NCBI GenBank assembly: GCA_004296815.1
Contig: SCVT01000589.1
Span: 1-9,812, forward strand
DNA length: 9,812 nt
Reading direction: 5' to 3'
Source of the DNA: Reyranella sp.
GTDB lineage: Bacteria; Pseudomonadota; Alphaproteobacteria; Reyranellales; Reyranellaceae
Position numbers and translations under genes: made by a program. The notes under the pieces were generated by a model that saw only the letters and a program-made list of their open reading frames with translations, did no database searches and was not told the origin of the DNA. This document shows positions 1 to 6,857 of the stretch, in pieces. Positions within the stretch are counted from its first letter, which is position 1. Each line of letters opens with the position of its first letter.

Positions 1-1
1 T

Positions 2-676
2 CACAACCCGCTGCGCCGGGGCCTCGGCCATCCGGAAGTCGACGCCGGCAAGCTCACCGCCGAGCTGCTGGCGCTGGCCGGGCGGCTCTCGAGCCGCGCC
101 GGCGTCTACGGAATCTGGCGCAGCCAGATCGGCCGACCGCGCGACGAGGTGCAGGCGATCACCGTATGGCCCGACGGCACTACCGCCGCTGCCGCGGAGC
201 GCGCCTTGCTGGGCGACGACGCCGAGGTGCGCAACGTCGCGAGCGAAGCGATGGTCCCGACCCTGCGCCCGACCGACACCGTGCCGCCGACGCGCCAGGG
301 CAACTACGCCTTCCGCTGGTTCGCCACGCCCGAGCCGCACTGGCCGGAATTCCTCGACCTCTGCGCCGCGGCCTGGCCCGGTTTCGAGGCCGCCTACGAT
401 TCGCAGGTGATCGGCCTCTGGCAGGCGACGGGCGACCGGACGGGCGGCGGCAGCGACGAGGTCACGGGCGCCGGCCGGCCGGGTGTCCGCAGCCTGCTGC
501 TGACCCGTCGGCCCAACCTCGCCATGTGGGAACGCTCCAAGCAGCCCGAGAACGTGGCCGAGGCGGCCGTGCGCGAGAGGCTGAGCCGCCGCTACGACCT
601 CTGCGACTGGACCGTGGTGTCGACCGCCACGCTGCTGACGGCCACGGACCGCCAGGATACCGCTCGCTGGACCTGA
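2..676 (+). CDS. Hypothetical protein, 3' part (possibly NIPSNAP-like)
   Basis: An open frame enters from the left edge and ends at TGA 674-676, leaving 224 visible residues. The true start lies outside the window. Codon choice is strongly GC-biased in third positions, as in neighbouring genes, and the frame stays open throughout. The visible protein seems to hold two similar-sized halves. The second half begins near NYAFRWFATPEPHWPEF, continues with DLCAAAWPGFEAAYDSQVIG and ends near LCDWTVVSTATLL. The aromatic pattern, with a tryptophan-rich start, an acidic helix and then a short strand, recalls NIPSNAP-like dimeric alpha/beta-barrel proteins. That is a resemblance only and no catalytic motif was identified. 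No signal peptide or membrane segment is visible. It lies on the same strand as the radical SAM gene 46 bases downstream, so co-transcription is possible. Function is unknown. Confidence 0.75.
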   Translation, partial: HNPLRRGLGHPEVDAGKLTAELLALAGRLSSRAGVYGIWRSQIGRPRDEVQAITVWPDGTTAAAAERALLGDDAEVRNVASEAMVPTLRPTDTVPPTRQGNYAFRWFATPEPHWPEFLDLCAAAWPGFEAAYDSQVIGLWQATGDRTGGGSDEVTGAGRPGVRSLLLTRRPNLAMWERSKQPENVAEAAVRERLSRRYDLCDWTVVSTATLLTATDRQDTARWT

Positions 677-722
677 GGGGCCGCTGGACTTGAGGCGCGG
701 CCGCGCCTATCTCCCCGCCACC

Positions 723-1754
723 ATGCAGACGCTGCGCTCCTTGCAGGCCCTGGATCGCGAGGGGCTCCTGACGCCCGATCCGCAGCTGGAGCAGGCTGCG
801 CGCTCCATGGCGATCGCTGTCACGCCGGAGATGGTGGCGCTGATCGACCGCGCCGACCTCGCACACGACCCCATTGCGCGGCAGTTCGTCCCGAGCCGCG
901 CCGAGGCCGAGATCGCGCCCGAGGAACTCGCCGACCCGATCGGCGACGAGGCGCGCTCGCCCGTGAAAGGGATCGTGCACCGCTACCCCGACCGCGTGCT
1001 GCTGAAGCCGCTGCATGTCTGCCCGGTCTATTGCCGCTTCTGCTTCCGCCGCGAGAAGGTCGGTCCCGGCGGCGAGGCGCTAACGGCGGAGGAACTGGAC
1101 GCCGCCATCGCCTATGTCCGCTCGCGCCCCGAGATCTGGGAAGTGATCCTGACCGGCGGCGATCCGCTGATGCTGGCGCCGCGCCGCCTGGCCGAGCTGA
1201 TGGCTGCCCTCGATGCCACTCCGCACGTCGCTATCGTGCGCGTGCACAGCCGCGTGCCGATCGTCGATCCGGAGCGCGTGACCGATGAACTGGTTCAGGC
1301 GCTGAGGCCCGGCCGGGTCGGCGTCTGGATGGGTGTGCACTGCAACCACGCGCGCGAGCTCACGGCAGGGTCACGCACCGCACTGAAGCGGCTTGCCGAT
1401 GCCGGCCTGCCGCTGATGTCGCAGACAGTGTTGCTGAAGGGCGTGAACGACGACGTCGAGACCCTCGAACAGCTCATGCGGGCGCTCGTCACGGCCCGGG
1501 TGAAGCCCTACTACCTGCACCATCCCGACCTCGTGCGGGGCACCGGCCATTTCCGGGTCTCGATCGAGGAGGGCCAGGCGCTGATGAAGGCGCTGCGCGG
1601 CCGACTGTCCGGTCTGGCCCAGCCCACCTATGTGCTGGACGTGCCGGGCGGCCACGGAAAGGTGCCGGTCGGACCGGCCTATCTCGGCGACGATCCCGAT
1701 GCCCTGCGGATCGAGGACGCTTTCGGCGGGCTGCACCGCTACCCGCCCGCCTGA
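723..1754 (+). CDS. KamA/EpmB-family radical SAM lysine 2,3-aminomutase-like protein
   Basis: The product is 343 residues, a PLP- and SAM-dependent aminomutase of the KamA family. It carries the CxxxCxxC cluster motif as CPVYCRFC (Cys100, Cys104, Cys107), the radical SAM glycine motif in ILTGGDPLM, and a C-terminal PGGHGKVP segment whose Lys313 matches the PLP lysine of lysine 2,3-aminomutases. Family members either interconvert free alpha- and beta-lysine or, as EpmB, make (R)-beta-lysine for modification of elongation factor P. The length fits the short EpmB-like type better than clostridial KamA, which has a longer C-terminus. Neither epmA nor efp is visible here, so the substrate stays open. 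I chose ATG 723. An in-frame TTG at 690 would add 11 residues and has GAGGGG (675-680) well placed upstream, so the longer form is a real alternative. The gene ends 32 bases before the convergent LysR gene. Confidence 0.9.
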   Translation: MQTLRSLQALDREGLLTPDPQLEQAARSMAIAVTPEMVALIDRADLAHDPIARQFVPSRAEAEIAPEELADPIGDEARSPVKGIVHRYPDRVLLKPLHVCPVYCRFCFRREKVGPGGEALTAEELDAAIAYVRSRPEIWEVILTGGDPLMLAPRRLAELMAALDATPHVAIVRVHSRVPIVDPERVTDELVQALRPGRVGVWMGVHCNHARELTAGSRTALKRLADAGLPLMSQTVLLKGVNDDVETLEQLMRALVTARVKPYYLHHPDLVRGTGHFRVSIEEGQALMKALRGRLSGLAQPTYVLDVPGGHGKVPVGPAYLGDDPDALRIEDAFGGLHRYPPA

Positions 1755-1775
1755 CCTCCAGGCTTTAGTTTTTCT
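1749..1775 (+). terminator. Weak candidate intrinsic terminator after the aminomutase gene
   Basis: GCCTG (1749-1753) pairs with CAGGC (1759-1763) around a five-base loop, followed by a T-rich run TTTAGTTTTTCTC. The stem overlaps the stop codon and is only 5 bp. It sits in the 32-base gap between two convergent genes, where a terminator is expected, but the short stem makes it a weak call. Confidence 0.35.
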
Positions 1776-1786
1776 CGGGCCGTCCC

Positions 1787-2713
1787 CTAGCGACGGCCAC
1801 CGCTGGCGGCGAGCGCGGGACGGCCAGCCCGCGCCTGCGGCGCGGCCAGCTCCTCGACCAGCCACTCCTCGAACGCCTTGGTCTTCGGACGGCTGACCGA
1901 GGCCGGCGGACAGACGAACCACCACGCCTTGCCGCTATCGACGATCTGGTCGAACGGCTGGAACAGCCGGCCCTCGGCGAGCTCCTCGCGGAAGAGCTGC
2001 GGCGGTCCGACGGCGACGCCCGCGCCTTCCATCGCCGCTTCTACCGCGATCATGGTCGAGTCGAAGGTGAGCACGCGCTTGGGCTTGAAGTCGCCCATGC
2101 CGACGGCGCGCAGCCAGATCGACCATTCGGGATCGTGCGTCATGTCGATGAAGGGAACGCGCTTCAGGTCGTCGAGCGTCTTCAGCTTGTCGCGGTAGCG
2201 CTTGCCGCAGAGCGGCGTCAGCACATCGCTGAAAAGCCGCGTGGCATGCAGATCGGGCTCGGGTTGCACGGTGAAGCGGATGGCGCAGTCGACGTCCTCG
2301 CGCGCGAAGTCGACGCGCTTCTGGCTCGTCGTCATGCGCACCTCGATCTCGGGATGCTTGGACTGGAAGCGATGCAGACGCGGCACCAGCCAGCCCAGCG
2401 CGAAGGTCGTGACGAGGCTCACGTTCAGCGTGCCCGAGTTGGCCTTGCGGCCGACGCGCTCCAGCGCGTTGGTCATGCGATCGAACGCGTCGCGCAGGTC
2501 GGGCAACAGCGCCTCGCCTTCGCTGGTGATCTCGAGCCCGCGCGGGCGGCGCACGAACAGGGCGACGCCCAGGCGCTCCTCGAGCGCCTTCACCTGATGA
2601 CTTACCGCAGCTTGGGTCACATGCAGCTCCTCGGCGGCATGCGTGAAGCTTGCGTGACGGGCGGCGGCTTCGAAGGCGCGGAGCGCATTGAGGGGCAGCT
2701 GAGAGCGGCTCAT
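1787..2713 (-). CDS. LysR-family transcriptional regulator, GcvA-like
   Basis: The product is 308 residues with the standard LysR-type layout. An N-terminal winged helix-turn-helix (about residues 5-65) contains LNALRAFEAAARHASFTHAA and TQAAVSHQVKALEERLG, followed by the periplasmic-binding-like effector domain (about 90-295). The opening LPLNALRAFEAAARH is typical of the GcvA subgroup, which includes regulators of glycine cleavage and of many unrelated catabolic genes. The target therefore cannot be inferred from family alone. The last ~18 residues form an Ala/Arg/Gly-rich tail of low complexity. The start at CAT 2711-2713 matches the usual GcvA N-terminus, though no good Shine-Dalgarno is seen. 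The gene diverges from the DUF1127 gene and converges on the aminomutase gene. A perfect palindrome just upstream of its start (2729-2743) suggests autoregulation. No glycine-cleavage genes are visible in the window. Confidence 0.93.
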   Translation of the reverse strand: MSRSQLPLNALRAFEAAARHASFTHAAEELHVTQAAVSHQVKALEERLGVALFVRRPRGLEITSEGEALLPDLRDAFDRMTNALERVGRKANSGTLNVSLVTTFALGWLVPRLHRFQSKHPEIEVRMTTSQKRVDFAREDVDCAIRFTVQPEPDLHATRLFSDVLTPLCGKRYRDKLKTLDDLKRVPFIDMTHDPEWSIWLRAVGMGDFKPKRVLTFDSTMIAVEAAMEGAGVAVGPPQLFREELAEGRLFQPFDQIVDSGKAWWFVCPPASVSRPKTKAFEEWLVEELAAPQARAGRPALAASGGRR

Positions 2714-2728
2714 TTAAGGCAACGAGTT

Positions 2729-2743
2729 CATAGTTTTTCTATG
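2729..2743. promoter_or_regulatory. Candidate LysR operator palindrome CATAG-N5-CTATG
   Basis: CATAG (2729-2733) and CTATG (2739-2743) form a perfect inverted repeat around TTTTT, in the divergent gap and 15 bases upstream of the LysR start codon. LysR-type regulators usually bind short interrupted palindromes near their own promoters, and GcvA is known for CTAAT half-sites. The half-site here, CTATG, is similar in form. Binding is inferred from position and symmetry only. Confidence 0.5.
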
Positions 2744-2854
2744 TCTCCCCCGAGCAATCGTCCTTTGCGCGATGGCGTATCTTACCGCAAATTCAGGCAG
2801 GAAACGAGGCGGAACCGCCAATTTCGGCCCCATCGCCTCAAACGGAGCTAAGTC

Positions 2855-3094
2855 ATGTCCACCCTGTCCAGCGTCCGGGAATTGACCCACGCGGAAGCCC
2901 CCTCGTTCTCGTTCAGTCGCGCCGTGGCGCTGCTGGCCGGTTCGGTCGTGGTCGGGATGGAGAAAGTCATGACCCGAGCGGAACTTGCCCGTTCGCGACG
3001 CCAGCTCGCCCAACTCGACGAGCGGCTGCTGCGGGACATCGGCCTCGACCGGGCGACCGCCCGTTTCGAAGCCGGCAAGGGTTTCTGGACCTAA
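2855..3094 (+). CDS. DUF1127 (YjiS-like) small protein
   Basis: This is a 79-residue basic protein. The C-terminal ~35 residues (RSRRQLAQLDERLLRDIGLD and on to the end GKGFW) match the DUF1127/YjiS pattern: an arginine-rich helix, then L..LD..LLRDIGL. The N-terminal ~40 residues are less typical and contain a mildly hydrophobic stretch, AVALLAGSVVVG. DUF1127 proteins are abundant in alphaproteobacteria. At least one, CcaF1 of Rhodobacter sphaeroides, has been described as an RNA-binding protein, but the general role is poorly known. ATG 2855 is supported by GGAG at 2844-2847 with 7-base spacing. An internal ATG at 2969 would give a 41-residue protein with only the core domain. The gene is divergent from the LysR gene and 61 bases upstream of ada on the same strand. 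That gap contains a 5-bp GC hairpin (3095-3109) without a T-run. Confidence 0.85.
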   Translation: MSTLSSVRELTHAEAPSFSFSRAVALLAGSVVVGMEKVMTRAELARSRRQLAQLDERLLRDIGLDRATARFEAGKGFWT

Positions 3095-3155
3095 GCCGGA
3101 ATTGCCGGCGGGCGCCGGATAGAGCAGGTTCGGGTCGTGGTGCTTTGATGGCGCC

Positions 3156-4277
3156 ATGACCCAACACCCTCTCTCCTTTCCCGCCGTGGCCAACGCCACT
3201 TCCACCCTCCCCGACCCGGACACCTGCTGGCACGCCGTCCAGCGGCGCGACCGGGCCTACAACGGCCGGTTCTGGTTCTCGGTCAAGACGACCGGGGTCT
3301 TTTGCCTGCCGTCGTGCGCGGCCCGTCCGCCGCTGCGCAAGAACGTGGCCTTCCACGCCTCGCCCGAGGCGGCGGAGGCGGCGGGCTTCCGTGCGTGCAT
3401 GCGCTGCAAGCCCCGCGACTGGCAGGCCGACCTCGGCCTCAGCCGCCCGGTGGCGCGCGCCTGCGCCCTGTTCGACGCCGCCGACACCGACAGCCCGCCC
3501 TCGCTCAGCGAGGTCGCCCGCAAGGTCGGCCTGTCGAGCGGCGCGCTCAGCAAGCGCTTCCTGGCCGAACTCGGCGTCAACCCGCGCGACTGGCTGGTTG
3601 CGCGCAAGCGCCAGCGCTTCCGCCGCGCACTGCGCGACGGCTCGAGCGTGGCCGCCGCGATCTACGGCGCGGGCTACGGCTCGCCGAGCCGCGTCTACGA
3701 ATCGAGCGACAAGGCGCTGGGCATGACGCCCGCCACCTACGCCAAGGGCGGCGCGGGCGCCCACATCGACTACACGACGGTCGATTCCGATTACGGCCGC
3801 GTCCTGGTGGCGGCGACGCAGAAGGGCATCGCCGCGGTGTTCCTGGGCGACAACGATCGCGCCCTCGAAAAGGACCTGAAACAGGACTTCCCGGCGGCCG
3901 ACATCGAGCGCAACGACGATGCCCTAGGCCCTCGCGTGAAGGGCGTGCTGTCGCGCCTCTACGGCCGTAAGCCCTCGGCGCTCGACGCCCCCGACGTGCC
4001 GCTCGACATCGTGGGTACGGCCTTCCAGTGGAAGGTCTGGAAGGCGCTGACCGAGATCCCGGCCGGCGAGACCCGGACCTATGGCGAGATCGCTCGCCGC
4101 ATCGGAGAGCCCAAGTCGGCGCGTGCCGTCGGTCGGGCCTGCGCCACCAATCAGGCCGCCGTGGTCATTCCCTGCCATCGCGCCGTGGGATCGAGCGGCA
4201 AGCTCACCGGCTATCGCTGGGGCGTGGCCCGCAAGGAGCGGCTGCTGGCTGAGGAGCGGCGGCGCAGCAGCACGTAA
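3156..4277 (+). CDS. ada: Bifunctional transcriptional activator / methylated-DNA repair protein Ada
   Basis: This 373-residue protein has the full Ada architecture. The N-terminal zinc domain holds Cys50, Cys54, Cys81 and Cys84, with exactly the spacing of E. coli Cys38/42/69/72. Cys50 would accept methyl groups from phosphotriesters and switch the protein into an activator. It lies in SVKTTGVFCLPSCAARP. An AraC-type helix-turn-helix follows (about residues 105-200, including LSEVARKVGLSSGALSKRF). The C-terminal O6-alkylguanine-DNA alkyltransferase domain ends with the active-site VIPCHR (Cys340) and GKLTGYRWG. It directly reverses O6-methylguanine and O4-methylthymine by suicidal methyl transfer. 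ATG 3156 is the first plausible start, but no clear Shine-Dalgarno or Ada box was found in the 61-base gap upstream. No alkB or alkA is adjacent. The last 67 bases overlap the convergent Smr gene. Confidence 0.96.
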   Translation: MTQHPLSFPAVANATSTLPDPDTCWHAVQRRDRAYNGRFWFSVKTTGVFCLPSCAARPPLRKNVAFHASPEAAEAAGFRACMRCKPRDWQADLGLSRPVARACALFDAADTDSPPSLSEVARKVGLSSGALSKRFLAELGVNPRDWLVARKRQRFRRALRDGSSVAAAIYGAGYGSPSRVYESSDKALGMTPATYAKGGAGAHIDYTTVDSDYGRVLVAATQKGIAAVFLGDNDRALEKDLKQDFPAADIERNDDALGPRVKGVLSRLYGRKPSALDAPDVPLDIVGTAFQWKVWKALTEIPAGETRTYGEIARRIGEPKSARAVGRACATNQAAVVIPCHRAVGSSGKLTGYRWGVARKERLLAEERRRSST

Positions 4278-4762
4278 AAGGCACCCGTGCCGCCGTGATG
4301 GGCATGAGCGGCGCGGACCGCCCTGACCCGCGCGCGAATATCAGTGCGATTCAGCCAACCGAAGAACTCGGAGCGGATGCGGCCGGTGATGGTGCGGCCG
4401 TTCTCCTCCCGTAGCCCTTTGCCGGTGACGACCAGGACGACACGAAGGTCGCGGTCCACGGCCCGTTCCAGGAACCGGGTCACGGCACCCTCGGCGGCGG
4501 CCAAGGTCATGCCGTGCAGGTCGATCGTGGCCTCGGGCGCGAGCTGGCGCCGCGACAGTTTTCGTGACACGTCGCGGTCGAACCCGCTGCCGTCGGCACT
4601 GAGCTCCGGCTCGCGGGAAATGGCGACCGGCGGCCGCACTGCGCGCCGCACGACCGGCGCAGCGGCACCCTTTTCCGGCTGGGGACGTGCCGCCCGCCGC
4701 TTCCCGTCGATCCGCTTCACGTCGGCCATCGCCGCGGCGAAAATGTCGGCGTCCTTGACCAT
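4211..4762 (-). CDS. Smr-domain protein (MutS2-type C-terminal domain, stand-alone)
   Basis: The product is 183 residues. The C-terminal Smr domain (about residues 75-170) shows the hallmark IDLHGMT (Asp81-Leu-His83-Gly84), VVTGKG (Thr113-Gly116) and HGGTGAFYVLLRR near the end. Smr domains of this type have nicking endonuclease or DNA/RNA-binding activity in studied relatives. The function of stand-alone alphaproteobacterial members is uncertain. The N-terminal ~70 residues are basic and proline-rich, probably disordered. The conserved domain normally ends near LLRR, but here ~14 more residues, rich in Ser and Arg, run antisense across the end of ada before TAG 4211-4213. The start has no visible Shine-Dalgarno. 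It lies 47 bases from the divergent TPR gene, and the pair may share a control region. Confidence 0.9.
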   Translation of the reverse strand: MVKDADIFAAAMADVKRIDGKRRAARPQPEKGAAAPVVRRAVRPPVAISREPELSADGSGFDRDVSRKLSRRQLAPEATIDLHGMTLAAAEGAVTRFLERAVDRDLRVVLVVTGKGLREENGRTITGRIRSEFFGWLNRTDIRARVRAVRAAHAHHGGTGAFYVLLRRRSSASSRSLRATPQR

Positions 4763-4770
4763 GGGATTTC

Positions 4771-4801
4771 GTGTAGCGCTGACCGTGAGGCGGGTCTACA
4801 C
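4771..4801. promoter_or_regulatory. Inverted repeat GTGTAG-N19-CTACAC in a divergent gap
   Basis: GTGTAG (4771-4776) and CTACAC (4796-4801) are perfect inverted copies within the 47-base gap between the Smr and TPR starts. Half-site centres are 25 bases apart. It may be an operator for a dimeric regulator or part of overlapping promoters. No convincing -35/-10 pair was seen on either strand. A 6-bp match can occur by chance. Confidence 0.3.
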
Positions 4802-4809
4802 AGCGCGCC

Positions 4810-6177
4810 ATGGCTACCGCGCCCCAGAATCCTCCCGGGAATCCGTCCCGCACGCCGCCGCAACCCGACCCCGACCTCCGGACCGGACTGCAGTTCCTGC
4901 GCGCCGGCTGGTTCGACCGCGCCGAGCCGCTCTTCCGCGGCGCTCTCGCCCGTCACGGCGAGCGGCCCGACATCCTGCACTATCTCGCCGTCTGCCTGTC
5001 GCAGCGCGGTGCCGTGCAGGAAGCCGAAGGCCTGTGGCGCAAGGCCGTGGCGAAAGATCCCAGCGAGCCGATGCTGCACTACAATCTCGGCCTGGCGGCG
5101 CGCCGGCAGGGACATCTCGACGAGGCGGCTCGTCGCTTCCGCGACACCATCCGCCGCGCGCCCAGCCATGTCGAAGCACGGCTGGCGCTGGCCTCCATTC
5201 ATATGGACCAGGCCAAGTTCGCCGCCGCCGAGCGAGAGCTCTCGGAATTCGTGGCCAACATCGACCGCGCCATCCAGGACCACAAGGCGGAGACACTGAA
5301 GCCGCTGCAGGCGCGGGCGCGCAACATGCTGGGCTATTGCCTCTATCGGCTCGGCCAGCATTCGGGCGCTCTCGAGGTCCTCGACATGGCGCTCCTCGAC
5401 GCCGGCGAGGAGCCGACGCGGCGCGGCCAGATCCTGGGCGACCGGGCGCTGGCATTGAGCGCGCTCGGCCACCACGACGAGGCGATCGCCGAGATCGGCC
5501 GGGCGCTCGAGATCGTGCCGGAGAACGCGATCAGCAATCACGCGCTGGGCTTCATCCTCCTGCACGCCGGACGGCCGAGCGACGCCATCCCGCCGATCGA
5601 GAAGGCGCTTCAGCTCGATCCGACGTTCGGACAGGCCTATGCGACGCTCGCCTCGGCGCAAGCCGCCGCCGGTCAGGCGGGCCGTGCAGCCGAGACGCTC
5701 GCCGGGACACTGGCCCGCAATCCGCTGGACCGCGACGCCGTCCTGCAGCTTTCGAGCCTGCACATCGACCAGAAGCGGTTCGAGGAGGCCGAGAAGGCGC
5801 TCGACCCCTATCTCAGAGCCGTGCCGCGCGATCCCCGTGCACTCAACAACCACGGGCTGGCGTTGATGGGACTGCAGCGCTTCGACGACGCGCGGCGGGC
5901 GCTGAAGCGCGCCGCCAAGGTGGCGCCGGACGACCCGTTCGTGCTGACCAACTTCGGACGGGCCCTGATGGGCCTCGGCCGGGCCGCCGAGGCGCGCGTG
6001 CACCATGAGCATGCACTGAGGAGCCTGCCGGGCGACTCGCGGTTGCTGGTGAACTACGGCCTCTGCCTCGCGGCCCTCGGCGACCGCGACAAGGCGCGCG
6101 AGACCCTGGACGCGGCGCTGGCGGCCAATCCCGACAACGAGGAGGCGCTGAACGCCCGCGCGAGCATCGACGCATGA
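4810..6177 (+). CDS. Tetratricopeptide-repeat protein
   Basis: This 455-residue protein is made almost wholly of TPR-like helical hairpins, roughly eleven or twelve 34-residue units from about residue 20 to the end. Typical repeat cores are LHYNLGLAARRQGHLDEAAR, GDRALALSALGHHDEAIAEI, SNHALGFILLHAGRPSDAIP and NNHGLALMGLQRFDDARRAL. The first ~20 residues are proline-rich (QNPPGNPSRTPPQPDPD) and probably disordered. No signal peptide, membrane segment or enzyme domain is visible, so it is likely a cytoplasmic scaffold for protein-protein contacts. The partner is unknown. The start is fixed by an upstream in-frame stop at 4786-4788, with ATG 4810 the first start after it. No Shine-Dalgarno is evident, so leaderless translation is possible. 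Its stop overlaps the yggS start (ATGA at 6174-6177), indicating translational coupling. Confidence 0.92.
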   Translation: MATAPQNPPGNPSRTPPQPDPDLRTGLQFLRAGWFDRAEPLFRGALARHGERPDILHYLAVCLSQRGAVQEAEGLWRKAVAKDPSEPMLHYNLGLAARRQGHLDEAARRFRDTIRRAPSHVEARLALASIHMDQAKFAAAERELSEFVANIDRAIQDHKAETLKPLQARARNMLGYCLYRLGQHSGALEVLDMALLDAGEEPTRRGQILGDRALALSALGHHDEAIAEIGRALEIVPENAISNHALGFILLHAGRPSDAIPPIEKALQLDPTFGQAYATLASAQAAAGQAGRAAETLAGTLARNPLDRDAVLQLSSLHIDQKRFEEAEKALDPYLRAVPRDPRALNNHGLALMGLQRFDDARRALKRAAKVAPDDPFVLTNFGRALMGLGRAAEARVHHEHALRSLPGDSRLLVNYGLCLAALGDRDKARETLDAALAANPDNEEALNARASIDA

Positions 6178-6857
6178 GTGCCGGGGCCGACCGCCTGGCG
6201 GAGGTGAGCCACCGCATCGCCGATGCCGCGCGCGCCGCGGGGCGCCAGCCTTCGGACGTGACCCTCGTCGCGGTCTCCAAGACGCACGGCGCCGACAGCG
6301 TGCGCGAACTCCTCGAGGTCGGCCATCGCGTGTTCGGCGAGAACCGCGTCCAGGAGGCCGAAGGCAAGTTCCCGGCGCTGAAGGCCGAGTATCCCGACCT
6401 CGAACTGCACCTGATCGGCCCGCTGCAGACCAACAAGGCGCGCGAGGCCGTCGCTCTGTTCGACGTCATACAATCGGTCGACCGCGAGAAGCTTGCCGCC
6501 TCACTGGTGAAGGAGATGGAGCGGCTCGGCCGGCGGCCGGCCTGCTACATCCAGGTCAACACCGGCGAGGAGCCGCAGAAGGCCGGTATCCTGCCCAAGG
6601 ACCTCGACGCTTTCGTCACGGCCTGCCGCGAGCAGTACAAGCTGCCGATCGTCGGCCTGATGTGCATCCCGCCGGTCGACGAGGAGGCGGCACTGCACTT
6701 CGCGCTGCTGGGCAAGATGGCCGCCCGCAACGGCCTGGCCAAGATCAGCATGGGCATGAGCGCCGACTACGAAACCGCGGTGCGGCTGGGCGCGACGCAT
6801 GTCCGGGTCGGTAGCGCCCTGTTCGGCGCCCGCCCGGCCTTGGCTGCGCATGCCTGA
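6174..6857 (+). CDS. yggS: YggS family pyridoxal phosphate homeostasis protein (PLPBP)
   Basis: This 227-residue protein has a single alanine-racemase-like TIM barrel that binds PLP but has no known catalytic activity. Family members (E. coli YggS, human PLPBP/PROSC) maintain free PLP and amino-acid balance. Visible motifs are LVAVSKTH with the PLP lysine at position 36 (the same number as in E. coli YggS), FGENRVQEA, LHLIGPLQTNK, VIQSVDREKLA, IQVNTGEEPQKAG, LMCIPP and ISMGMSADYETAVRLGATHV followed by RVGSALFG. All key segments are present and the length is normal. The start ATG overlaps the stop of the TPR gene. The closest purine-rich stretch, GAGGAGG at 6139-6145, is too far upstream to act as a normal ribosome site, so coupling to the TPR gene is likely. 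The gene also overlaps mutM by 8 bases. Confidence 0.96.
   Translation: MSAGADRLAEVSHRIADAARAAGRQPSDVTLVAVSKTHGADSVRELLEVGHRVFGENRVQEAEGKFPALKAEYPDLELHLIGPLQTNKAREAVALFDVIQSVDREKLAASLVKEMERLGRRPACYIQVNTGEEPQKAGILPKDLDAFVTACREQYKLPIVGLMCIPPVDEEAALHFALLGKMAARNGLAKISMGMSADYETAVRLGATHVRVGSALFGARPALAAHA

Noticed and set aside
3095..3109. GCCGG/CCGGC hairpin after the DUF1127 gene as a terminator
   Set aside because: It is a short stem without a T-run, in sequence so GC-rich that such hairpins are expected by chance.
4344..6008. 554-residue plus-strand open frame across the Smr and TPR genes
   Set aside because: It is a different frame of GC-rich DNA. The translation is Arg/Ala/Pro-rich without domains, and it runs through two genes with clear motifs.
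6799..6849. Upstream in-frame ATG for mutM
   Set aside because: MutM requires an N-terminal Pro after Met removal, so 17 extra residues would inactivate it.
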